Of a stretch of DNA of 64,000 nucleotides, positions 7,668 to 15,448 are shown one piece after another. The stretch comes from Shewanella sp. 1CM18E (GTDB lineage Bacteria > Pseudomonadota > Gammaproteobacteria > Enterobacterales > Shewanellaceae). The translations under genes and the position numbers were made by a program. Numbering within the stretch: the stretch's first letter is position 1; every line of letters begins with the position of its first letter. Location: the NCBI RefSeq assembly GCF_023161665.1, contig NZ_JALNTW010000001.1:228961-292960 (forward strand), read 5' to 3'. The notes beneath the pieces are model-generated. The model saw nothing but the letters and a program-made list of their open reading frames with translations, ran no database searches and was not told the DNA's origin.

Positions 7668-9744
7668 CAATATTAAACACCCCTTTGGGTTTATCTAGTG
7701 ACGAAAAGAAGCTGACTAAATCAAGCTTACTGCCTTCGATTTCAAGCTCATCGGAAAACAGCACCTCTTTGACTCCCGCTTTGCCAATAATCAGATCGAC
7801 AAATAGCTCATGGCTAATATTTAACGTCGCGTTGACCATGGCAGATTTTGGCGCGAGCTTATGGTGTAGTACTGAGTTTTTTAGCTCAAGCACATAGTTT
7901 TTATCAAGGTCGGTAAAATTGATATTCAAGATAAACTCTTCACCGAAGACTTCAGGCCCAATCACTCTTGATGCCATCGACTGCATAAAGTTCTCGACTG
8001 GCGATTGCAGCAAAATCTGTTTCATAGAGGCTAAATCAATACCCACCTCTGGGCTGCCGTGTCTGAGCTCATAGGCAGCAGTTAGGTACACATCACGCCA
8101 AGGTGCAGATTCTGCCTGATAACCCAGCTGATCATAAATACTAGCCAGCAAAGTTTTAGCTTTATTAAGATTTGGTTCGGCCACCACGAGATGATTTACC
8201 AGCTCTGCCGCCCAGCGATACTCGCCAGCTGCAACTGCCTTATTCGCAGCTGTGATGATCTTGTCTGCGCCGCCCATTAGCTCAACATATTTAACCGCCG
8301 ATGCGGTGGCTGGCAATGGGTCTAGGTTAACGGGATTGGCGTCGTACCAGCCTAAATAAGCTTGGTATACCGCCTTGGCATTGTGCTTAACTGTGCCGTA
8401 ATAACCACGGCTTGCAAAGGTGTTCGACAGTGATGGCGGCATCTGTATTTGCTCGGCAATTTCAGCAGGAGTAAGCCCAGCGTTAAGCATGCGCACCGAC
8501 TGATCATGAATATACTTATAAGTATCGCGCTGCTTTTGTAAAAACTCATTCACCTCTGCTTGGCCCCAGATAGGCCAATGATGACTACCAAAATACACTT
8601 TGGTGTCTCGCTGCGCATTGAGGGCGTCATCAATGGCTCGGCTCCATACCAATGCGTCACGCACCTTGGCACCACGCAAGGTATACAAATTGTGCATGTT
8701 TTTAGAGACTAACTCAGCGCCGCAATATGCCTGCTGCTCTGGCAGGTAAAAAGTGAACTCAGCGGGCGCTTCTGAGCCTGATACGATTTGAAATTCAAAG
8801 GGGACGCCATCTATCTCCATCGCAGAGTCATGCTCGACCACCACATTTGGACTCAGAATGCCAAATTCACCAAAGGCTGGTTCTTTGCCTAAGCCTGAAT
8901 CGATATGACCGCGTACTGAACGCGGTAACTGCTTGCCATACATATACATGGCGCGACGACTCATGGCGGTACCAGCCATAACATTTTCACTGGTCGCCTC
9001 ATGCATAAAACCAGCAGGCGCAATGATATCAATGGCATCAGGTGCTTGCTCAAATAAGCCTAAAGCCCCACCAAAATGGTCCATATGACTGTGAGTAAAT
9101 ACGATGGCCGATACAGGTCGCTCGCCCAAAGTTTGATTTAAAAATTTTAGCGCAGTTTTCGCGGTTTCCGCCGTAGTTAATGGATCAACAATAATCCAGC
9201 CACTGTCACCGACAATCGCGGTCATATTGGCTAAGTCAAAACCCCGCAATTGATAAACGCCTTGAGTGACTTCAAATAAGCCATCAATATTGTTAAGGCT
9301 CGCTTGTCGCCACAGACTGGGATTGACACTCGCAGGCGCTTCGCCCTCAATAAAGTCATAGGCGGTTCTGTCCCAAATCACCTTGCCGGTATCATCAACC
9401 ACTTTAAGCTCTGGCATGCTGGCGATAAAGCCGCGCTTGGCATCTTCAAAGTCTTGTACATCGTCAAATGGCAACTCAGATAACACAGCTTGGTTTGCGC
9501 TTGCTGTGTGTGAACTTGCTGGGGTAAAGCCTAAAGCATCAACCTCAGTTGCCTTAACCTCGGTAGCAACCTTGCTTAAGTCAGGATCAGGCTGGCAACC
9601 CGTTAACAAGATCGTGGTTAGCGTGCCAAACAGGCCGAGTTTAATATTGTTATAGATTTTATTGCGATTTTGATGATTGTGGTGATCATGGTTGAGCTTG
9701 CTTTGCTGGCATGGCTCACGCTGAATAAACTGAAATGTTGGCAT
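7657..9744 (-). CDS. Alkylsulfatase, metallo-beta-lactamase fold (SdsA1/YjcS-like lipoprotein)
   Basis: A 695-residue enzyme that would cleave linear alkyl sulfates such as dodecyl sulfate to alcohol and sulfate. A long basic, histidine-rich N-terminus leads to a hydrophobic stretch and the lipobox LLTGC (C50), so it is probably a lipoprotein. The metal motif THSHMDH is at residues 217-223, inside the N-terminal metallo-beta-lactamase domain. Further parts fit the alkylsulfatase dimerisation domain (about 410-540) and the C-terminal SCP2-like domain (about 560-695). The length is near that of SdsA1 (about 650). The ATG at 9744 has only a weak ribosome binding site. The AraC regulator upstream on the same strand is a plausible controller. 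Confidence 0.88.
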   Translation of the reverse strand: MPTFQFIQREPCQQSKLNHDHHNHQNRNKIYNNIKLGLFGTLTTILLTGCQPDPDLSKVATEVKATEVDALGFTPASSHTASANQAVLSELPFDDVQDFEDAKRGFIASMPELKVVDDTGKVIWDRTAYDFIEGEAPASVNPSLWRQASLNNIDGLFEVTQGVYQLRGFDLANMTAIVGDSGWIIVDPLTTAETAKTALKFLNQTLGERPVSAIVFTHSHMDHFGGALGLFEQAPDAIDIIAPAGFMHEATSENVMAGTAMSRRAMYMYGKQLPRSVRGHIDSGLGKEPAFGEFGILSPNVVVEHDSAMEIDGVPFEFQIVSGSEAPAEFTFYLPEQQAYCGAELVSKNMHNLYTLRGAKVRDALVWSRAIDDALNAQRDTKVYFGSHHWPIWGQAEVNEFLQKQRDTYKYIHDQSVRMLNAGLTPAEIAEQIQMPPSLSNTFASRGYYGTVKHNAKAVYQAYLGWYDANPVNLDPLPATASAVKYVELMGGADKIITAANKAVAAGEYRWAAELVNHLVVAEPNLNKAKTLLASIYDQLGYQAESAPWRDVYLTAAYELRHGSPEVGIDLASMKQILLQSPVENFMQSMASRVIGPEVFGEEFILNINFTDLDKNYVLELKNSVLHHKLAPKSAMVNATLNISHELFVDLIIGKAGVKEVLFSDELEIEGSKLDLVSFFSSLDKPKGVFNIVTP

Positions 9745-9835
9745 AGTTAAGCGCTTTAGTGGTTAACAAGATAACACCAAGCTATTACATAAAATCAACA
9801 ACGGGGTTATCATTTTTCGCCAATCTAGGGCAAAC

Positions 9836-10942
9836 TCATGGGTTGTTGGCTAGGTTTTGCTGCCGAAATTGTGATGGACTCACCCCAAGCCAGCCTTTAA
9901 ATGAGCGGGTGAAATTACTCAAACTGCTATAGCCCAATATATTCGCAAGTTCATTCACAGCAATTTGAGTGTTAAGCAAATAGTGGCAAGCTAACTCTTG
10001 CCGTTTAAGCTTCAATAACGCTCTAAAGCTGGTGCCCTCTTGCAGTAAATAACGACTTAAACTGCGCTCACTGACGTTATACATTTTTGCAATGCTTTGC
10101 GCCGTAGGCTCTTGCTCAAGTAGCATGACATGAATGCCCTGACTGGTTTTTTGCCGCCATGTCAGTGCTTGCATCCCTTGTAAATATTGGCGCACAGCCG
10201 CTTCGCTGTACTTAGCTTGCTGTGGATTTTTAGTCACCGTGGTTTGCTCAAGCATGGTTCTATCCATCCACATGCAATTAGTCGCAGCATTCATGACCAC
10301 TTCACAGCCAAAATAGTCTTGCCACAAGTGTTGTAGCTTATCGTCTGTGCGCATTAACTCTACTTTGCACACAAACTGGTTATGGCCCAGCATCTGCCTA
10401 CCGTGCTGCATTAAACTACTAAAAAACGCGTCTATGGCAAGCTCACTGATCTCAACGCCGTTGAGTGGATTAATGGTAAATCCAAGCCACTGGGGACTAC
10501 GCTGCAACTGAATATTGCCACTATTACTCACCAGTGCCGAGTAATCCGGTAGTAATTCAAAAGCTTCGGCTAAGGTGTTACAGCTAAGCAGCAAGGGGCC
10601 TAAAAAGTGGAAGTGTAATGGGTAAGCATAACGCCCCACCGTTAGGCCAAAGTCAGCCGAGCCTGTTGCTTGCATGGCGCTATGCCATAGCTGAGTCATT
10701 TGCGCGATATCAACTCGACTCTCGGGTTTTGCTTCCAGCCTCTCCAAGTTCAAACCAACTTGCTTGAATATGGGCTTTGGCTCAATGCCTATAACACTCA
10801 GCGCTCTGGCAATCGCTAACGTCCAAGCGGCAATGGTGGTGTATTGATTATCAGCCATTAGCGATGGGGCTTTGGTGCTGGCTGAGTTTATGTTCACCGC
10901 AGGAGCTGTCATCACGGGAGTTAACCCGGGGTTAATCGCCAT
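9836..10942 (-). CDS. AraC family transcriptional regulator
   Basis: A 368-residue protein with an N-terminal arabinose-binding-like domain of the OruR/ArgR type (about residues 45-225) and a C-terminal double helix-turn-helix (about 280-360, AQSIAKMYNVSERSLSRYLLQEG and VNELANILGYSSLSNFTRSFKGWLGVSPSQFR). The start overlaps the end of the NTF2-like gene by 11 bases, suggesting coupled translation. An internal ATG at residue 29 is an alternative start. It lies 91 bases upstream of the alkylsulfatase on the same strand. Regulation of that gene in response to alkyl sulfates is an inference from position only. Confidence 0.88.
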   Translation of the reverse strand: MAINPGLTPVMTAPAVNINSASTKAPSLMADNQYTTIAAWTLAIARALSVIGIEPKPIFKQVGLNLERLEAKPESRVDIAQMTQLWHSAMQATGSADFGLTVGRYAYPLHFHFLGPLLLSCNTLAEAFELLPDYSALVSNSGNIQLQRSPQWLGFTINPLNGVEISELAIDAFFSSLMQHGRQMLGHNQFVCKVELMRTDDKLQHLWQDYFGCEVVMNAATNCMWMDRTMLEQTTVTKNPQQAKYSEAAVRQYLQGMQALTWRQKTSQGIHVMLLEQEPTAQSIAKMYNVSERSLSRYLLQEGTSFRALLKLKRQELACHYLLNTQIAVNELANILGYSSLSNFTRSFKGWLGVSPSQFRQQNLANNP

Positions 10943-11414
10943 GGCGGCGAATATGGCTGATCAAGCCTTGTTTATCAAACTCTAAACTAATCACGCTTAC
11001 CCGGTCGATATTAATCATTCGATACTGGCCTGCAGGCTTAAGCTTGCCCTTTTCAGCAATTTTAAGCATGACAACGTTCGGGCCTGTCATCATTTGTAAG
11101 ATCTGTACTTGATGCTCTAGCACGTCATCTTTTAACTTTTCAATTAAGCGCGCTTTTAATTTGGCCTTATCAGCGGCAAAGGTCACCTTATATTGCACAT
11201 ATTCATCAATAAAATTGTCCGATAAAAGGCCAATATAATGCTCGACATCTTCGACAGTACTGTCTGGTTGTTGCCACGCCTCTTTAGCAGCAACAAACGC
11301 TTGGCCTTTTTGCTTAAGCTCGGCATCGGTTAAACTGTCGAGGGCAAAACTCGTACAGGGTAGCAAACTAAAGGCAAATATCATTTTGGCTAACAAAATC
11401 AAACTGTTTCTCAT
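10932..11414 (-). CDS. Secreted NTF2/SnoaL-like small protein
   Basis: A 160-residue protein with a signal peptide (hydrophobic core about residues 6-20, cleavage near SFA-LD) and an alpha+beta body resembling the NTF2/SnoaL cone fold: helices with AAKEAWQQPDSTVEDVEHYIGLLSDNFIDEYVQY followed by strands such as VVMLKIAEKGKL and GQYRMINIDRVSVISLEFD. AAGGAG precedes the ATG by about 11 bases. It overlaps the AraC gene. Function unknown; the fold call is from sequence pattern alone. Confidence 0.6.
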   Translation of the reverse strand: MRNSLILLAKMIFAFSLLPCTSFALDSLTDAELKQKGQAFVAAKEAWQQPDSTVEDVEHYIGLLSDNFIDEYVQYKVTFAADKAKLKARLIEKLKDDVLEHQVQILQMMTGPNVVMLKIAEKGKLKPAGQYRMINIDRVSVISLEFDKQGLISHIRRHGD

Positions 11415-11631
11415 TTGCTGCTAGGCTCCTTTAATCGAATTTGTGTCAACGACTTAACCGAAAATGACTCGCAAAGCTTACTTCATAATGCCTCAAGCTA
11501 TCGCTTTTTACGCTTGTCATCGTCACCACAGATTAACAGCTTTTTGCTCATTATGTCATCAACAAACCCCCTAGTTTGCCGCCTTATACAAACCAGTTTG
11601 CAGCCATAAAAGCGAACCTTTTAGACAATAA

Positions 11632-11660
11632 AAAAGCTCAAAGAATTACTTTGAGCTTTT
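11632..11660. terminator. Terminator downstream of nrfA
   Basis: AAAAGCTCAAAG (11632-11643) pairs with CTTTGAGCTTTT (11649-11660) around AATTA. On the minus strand it is followed by T residues, so it ends the nnrS-nrfA transcript. Confidence 0.8.
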
Positions 11661-11693
11661 GTGTATTTAAACGAGTAAATTGGCTAGCGGCGG

Positions 11694-13121
11694 TTAGTGT
11701 TCATAACCATAACGAGTCACTTCTGACCACTTTTTATCGACTTCTTGTTTAATAAACTGCTTTTTCTGCTCGGTGAGTTTATCAAGCTCAATCCCTACCG
11801 CTTTATGGGCCGCAGCTTTAGTGCTGATATCTGGATACTCAACCTTGCTGATCTCAAACTTCTTCAAGATCTCAGCCAATGACTCACGCGCATAATTCAC
11901 CTGTTTAATCGACATATCCAGTAAGGCATTGCCCTCTTCTGGGTTATGGGCATACAGACCGTGCGATGCCATAGCAAAGTCCCAACGCCACTGTGAATGA
12001 CGAATTGCCATAATCGCATCGTTCATTAACGGCCAAGTCGCGCCAGCATCCCACGCAGCTTTAGCTTCGTAATGCGCTTTAACCAGTAAACCTTCTACTT
12101 CACGTGCTTTGGCATCAATTTCAGCCTTGCTGCGTTCAAGTGATTTTACGATGGTTTTTTCGCTGCTATGACAACCTTGGCAAACCGTATCGAAATGATC
12201 GAGTGCGTTGCTGATCTTATGGCTAGTAAAGCTATTGCCCTTAGCATCTGTTTCTTCAGGCATATGGCAAGTAATACACGTCACCCCAGCCTCAGCATGT
12301 TTACTGCGGCTCCAATGCTCAAACTCTGGATGACGCGCCTTTAAGATTGGTGTTTGCGATATGGGATGGATCCACTCATAAAAACGGCGTGTATCGTAAT
12401 ACTTTTCAATGTCATCGACTGTGTTACCAAAGATCCAAGGAATGTTCACTTTGTCGCTACGCTCTGGCTGGAAATAATAAGTCACATGGCATTGACCACA
12501 AGTTTGCGCGCCTTGCATATTCACGTCTTGTTTATCAAATGGCATATGCACTTTCGCCATCGCATCTTGTGCATGTGGGCGCGGCATTGCCAGCTCAGCT
12601 TTACCGTCAATATGGCAATCAGTGCAGTACACCACGCTATTTATCTCAGTGCCTAAATCAGTAAAGTTTTTAGCTGAAAATCCTTCAACGCCTAACTCTT
12701 TCATCAAACGTGTAGCATCGGGTGTTTTACAGGTCCAGCAGCTTGCTGATAAGCCTTTTTCACCCTCTTTTGGCGGCACGCCTGTACGCAATGTATGGGT
12801 CACATCGGCAACCGCAAAATGATGCCCGCGAGGACTGTTATATTCTTTAGCAAACGATGAGCCCGCCCATAAGATAACCGCTGCAGGATAACTTGCTAGC
12901 ATATCTTCGCGCTCAGTTTGCTCAGAGGTTTGTTGCCAACTTTGATACTGCACAGGAAACTCCTGGCGCAGCGCTGCATCACGTTTTTGTTGCTCTACAG
13001 CTGCTTTGCTTAGGCTTTTTTTATCATCAGCCTCAGCGCTCTCAGCAAGTGCTGAGCCCATTGGCCAAAGCAGACCTATCATCAATGTACTGGCTAATTT
13101 CACACGCTTATGTACCATCAT
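11694..13121 (-). CDS. nrfA: Cytochrome c nitrite reductase (ammonia-forming), NrfA
   Basis: A 475-residue periplasmic pentahaem enzyme that reduces nitrite to ammonium with six electrons. A signal peptide covers about residues 1-26 (cleavage near ALA-ES). The haem motifs are CWTCK (128-132), which carries the catalytic haem with its diagnostic lysine ligand, then CTDCH (166-170), CGQCH (208-212), CITCH (282-286) and CQGCH (314-318). The length is normal. Two ATG codons in tandem give a one-residue ambiguity. It lies 98 bases downstream of nnrS on the same strand. No nrfBCD or nrfEFG genes are adjacent, as in Shewanella, where CymA feeds NrfA. Confidence 0.97.
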   Translation of the reverse strand: MMVHKRVKLASTLMIGLLWPMGSALAESAEADDKKSLSKAAVEQQKRDAALRQEFPVQYQSWQQTSEQTEREDMLASYPAAVILWAGSSFAKEYNSPRGHHFAVADVTHTLRTGVPPKEGEKGLSASCWTCKTPDATRLMKELGVEGFSAKNFTDLGTEINSVVYCTDCHIDGKAELAMPRPHAQDAMAKVHMPFDKQDVNMQGAQTCGQCHVTYYFQPERSDKVNIPWIFGNTVDDIEKYYDTRRFYEWIHPISQTPILKARHPEFEHWSRSKHAEAGVTCITCHMPEETDAKGNSFTSHKISNALDHFDTVCQGCHSSEKTIVKSLERSKAEIDAKAREVEGLLVKAHYEAKAAWDAGATWPLMNDAIMAIRHSQWRWDFAMASHGLYAHNPEEGNALLDMSIKQVNYARESLAEILKKFEISKVEYPDISTKAAAHKAVGIELDKLTEQKKQFIKQEVDKKWSEVTRYGYEH

Positions 13122-13219
13122 TTTTTACTATCAACCTTTTATTTTTATAACTACTACTTTTAAATGCTTGCGTTCTTTTTACGATAAAACATGACCCACT
13201 TAAAATACGACAAACAGCG

Positions 13220-14431
13220 CTACCCCGGTCTTCCATCAATCCGCGGCTTAGATAATATTGCGGCATAGTTCACCACAAACAAACCAAACGCTAATGACCA
13301 AAGGCCACCAGCAAGCCACAACCAAGTTTGGTAAAACTCTGGCAGCCATATCGGCATCACGGCTCGCAAAATTGCCGCTATCGGTAAACATGCAAAGGCG
13401 ACAATCATATTTGGCCCTTGATAAATATTGCGACTGGTGTGGCCTAATGACACCCGTGAAATCATCGCCAAACAGATCCCAGCTAAGGTGCCGATCGCAA
13501 ACAGGTGCAATAAGTGCCTATACGCCATCTCGTCATGAATATTCCAAGCCAGTAAAAACAGAGTAATAGGCAAGAATAAATAACTAAGCTGCAAAGACCA
13601 CAACATAGGTTCAGCTAAGGTTTTATGGGGGAACCAGCGCGACCAGCGCACAAAATGCAGTGCAGCGGCAGCAAACAACAAGATCTGTTCGAGTAATGTT
13701 GGCATAAACTGCGCAATCGCCTGCGCGACCAATAACACCATAATCGCAATGAGGCTTTTATCCAGCACAGGAATAGGATTAGGTTTGGTTTGCTTAATGC
13801 GGATTGCGGTAAAAAACGGGATCACTCGGCCGCCCACAATGGTGATCAATAAACCAAGCCACCACAGCATGGCTTGCCAGATCTGCTGGCTGAGCGAAAA
13901 ATCACGCTGACTTAGCGCGTAATAACTCAAAAGGTTAATGCCCATTGCCACAAATAGCATGATAGGGAAACCAATGTTATGCCATTGCTTTACTTTATAA
14001 ATGCAGCGCCACAACTTAATGGCAGTAAGGCTTAAAAATAGCGAATCAAATAATGCCGGTAGCCACAAAGGAATGGAGACAGGCAATAGCAAAGTTAACC
14101 TTGCCAGTAGCCAGCAACCAAAGGTTAGCGCTAACGCCCAGCCTTTCATACCGGGCTGATTCGTCCAAGTTTGTACCGAGGTAAGCAAAAAACCACACAC
14201 TATGGCTAAGGCAAAACCAAATAGCATCTCATGTGGGTGCCACCATAAAGGCACCACCTTCACCCAGAAGTCAGTTTGAAATAAGCTGTATTGCGGATAA
14301 AACCAAGTCAATAACCATAGCGGCACAAACAGCATAGCCACCGCTGCGCCGCCTAAGAAGAAAGGTCGAAAACCTAACCTAAAAATGGCAGGTATTTTTT
14401 CTGTCTCTTTAGGATCATCAATATTTAGCAT
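13220..14431 (-). CDS. nnrS: NnrS family haem-copper membrane protein
   Basis: A 403-residue protein with about twelve membrane segments. NnrS proteins contain haem and copper and protect cells from nitrosative stress. Family features are the FRLGFRPFFLGG opening, WWHPHEMLFGFALAIVCGFLLTSVQTW, and later histidines such as HLLHLFAIGTLAG and MISRVSLGHTSR. I chose the ATG at 14431: GAAGG lies about seven bases before it, while the earlier in-frame ATG at 14458 falls inside the NsrR-like operator. nrfA follows downstream, so both may respond to nitric oxide or nitrite. Confidence 0.93.
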   Translation of the reverse strand: MLNIDDPKETEKIPAIFRLGFRPFFLGGAAVAMLFVPLWLLTWFYPQYSLFQTDFWVKVVPLWWHPHEMLFGFALAIVCGFLLTSVQTWTNQPGMKGWALALTFGCWLLARLTLLLPVSIPLWLPALFDSLFLSLTAIKLWRCIYKVKQWHNIGFPIMLFVAMGINLLSYYALSQRDFSLSQQIWQAMLWWLGLLITIVGGRVIPFFTAIRIKQTKPNPIPVLDKSLIAIMVLLVAQAIAQFMPTLLEQILLFAAAALHFVRWSRWFPHKTLAEPMLWSLQLSYLFLPITLFLLAWNIHDEMAYRHLLHLFAIGTLAGICLAMISRVSLGHTSRNIYQGPNMIVAFACLPIAAILRAVMPIWLPEFYQTWLWLAGGLWSLAFGLFVVNYAAILSKPRIDGRPG

Positions 14432-14449
14432 TATCCAACCTTCGCCAAT

Positions 14450-14472
14450 AACACGCATTTAAAATACAACTT
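14450..14472 (-). promoter_or_regulatory. NsrR-like operator upstream of nnrS
   Basis: On the minus strand the half-sites are AAGTTGTATTT and AAATGCGTGTT, separated by one base. The described 11-1-11 motif is AAGATGYATTT and AAATRCATCTT; 19 of 22 defined positions match. It lies 18 bases before the chosen nnrS start. NsrR is the nitric-oxide-sensing [2Fe-2S] repressor, and nnrS is a recurrent member of its regulon. Confidence 0.8.
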
Positions 14473-14827
14473 AATTATATTTTAGTTTATCTAGCTCTAT
14501 TAACGATAACAATTGATATTGAAAACGATTATGACTTCTGTGAACTAGATTGCTATCTCGCTGTTTTAGCTTATATCTTTAGAGGTAGAAACCAACTCTA
14601 ACGGCTTTTAGCAGGTTAATTACTGCGATGAATCAAACCGGGAATAAAAACTCACCACTTAACCAAAACTACAACCTAAGCCATTTGCTATAAGTTTAGT
14701 TGCTCATAGCAATGTAGAGATGAATAGCTGCATTTAAGCTTTGCTGATTACTCTAAAAATATTTAGCCTAGCTTGTTGCTTATGCTAGATTAAATAGCAA
14801 TCAATTCTGCAAATAACCGGATATAAA
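14473..14827. other. Intergenic region between nnrS and kefG
   Basis: Divergent promoter region for nnrS (minus) and kefG (plus). At 14520-14534, TGAAAACGATTATGA matches the Fur 7-1-7 pattern TGATAAT-N-ATTATCA at 11 of 14 positions, but in AT-rich DNA this is weak evidence. The rest shows no coding potential or clear secondary structure. Confidence 0.45.
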
Positions 14828-15448
14828 ATGGCTACTGCGGCAAAAAAAATCCTCGTCTTATATGCTCACCCCTCTCAAGAGCGTTCTGAAATCAATAAAC
14901 CGCTATTTGATGCGACCAAGCAGCACGCCAACGTCACAGCAGTGGATCTGTATGCCGAATACCCAACATTTAGGATCAACATAGACAAGGAGCAACAACG
15001 CCTTGTCGAGCATGATGTAGTGGTATTTATGTTCCCGCTGTATTGGTACTCCACCCCAGCGATTTTGAAAGAGTGGCAAGACTTAGTGTTAGAGTACAAC
15101 TTTGCTTATGGTGCTAATGGTAATGCCCTACGAGGCAAAACCTTTATGTGCGTCATTAGCGCTGGCGGTAGTGAAGCTGCCTATAAAGAAGATGGCTTTA
15201 ATCATTTTACCCTCAGAGAATTACTCCGCCCGCTAGAGCAAACCGCTAACCTAACCGGTATGAACTTTATTGCGCCGTTTGCGCTATTTTGCGCCCGTAG
15301 TGCCTTTGAAGAAAACCGCGTTGATAGCCATGTTAATCAGTGGCTCACAACCTTAACCGCGCTAAGTGAAGATCGTCTTGATATCGCACTAGCCCAAAAT
15401 GTCGAAAAACTAAATGATCATCTCGACCAAGTGATCCGGGAGCACTAA
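14828..15448 (+). CDS. kefG: KefG-type NAD(P)H:quinone reductase-like ancillary protein
   Basis: A 206-residue flavodoxin-fold protein: YAHPSQERSEINKPL at residues 11-25 (FMN phosphate loop region), then VVFMFPLYWYSTPAILKEWQDLVLEYNFAYG, the quinone reductase / KefF-KefG signature, around residues 67-97. Such proteins activate the paired potassium efflux antiporter and can reduce quinones. The stop codon overlaps the start of the antiporter gene by one base, so translation is coupled. KefG versus KefF is assigned from the partner's KefB-like sequence and is uncertain. Confidence 0.85.
   Translation: MATAAKKILVLYAHPSQERSEINKPLFDATKQHANVTAVDLYAEYPTFRINIDKEQQRLVEHDVVVFMFPLYWYSTPAILKEWQDLVLEYNFAYGANGNALRGKTFMCVISAGGSEAAYKEDGFNHFTLRELLRPLEQTANLTGMNFIAPFALFCARSAFEENRVDSHVNQWLTTLTALSEDRLDIALAQNVEKLNDHLDQVIREH

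Noticed and set aside
12347..13194. Several + strand frames of 60-105 residues opposite nrfA
   Set aside because: They lie antisense to a certain gene with haem motifs and have no ribosome binding sites or protein-like composition.
13122..13219. Second NsrR site directly before nrfA
   Set aside because: The best alignment (around 13149-13171) matches only about 13 of 22 defined positions, mostly in one half-site.
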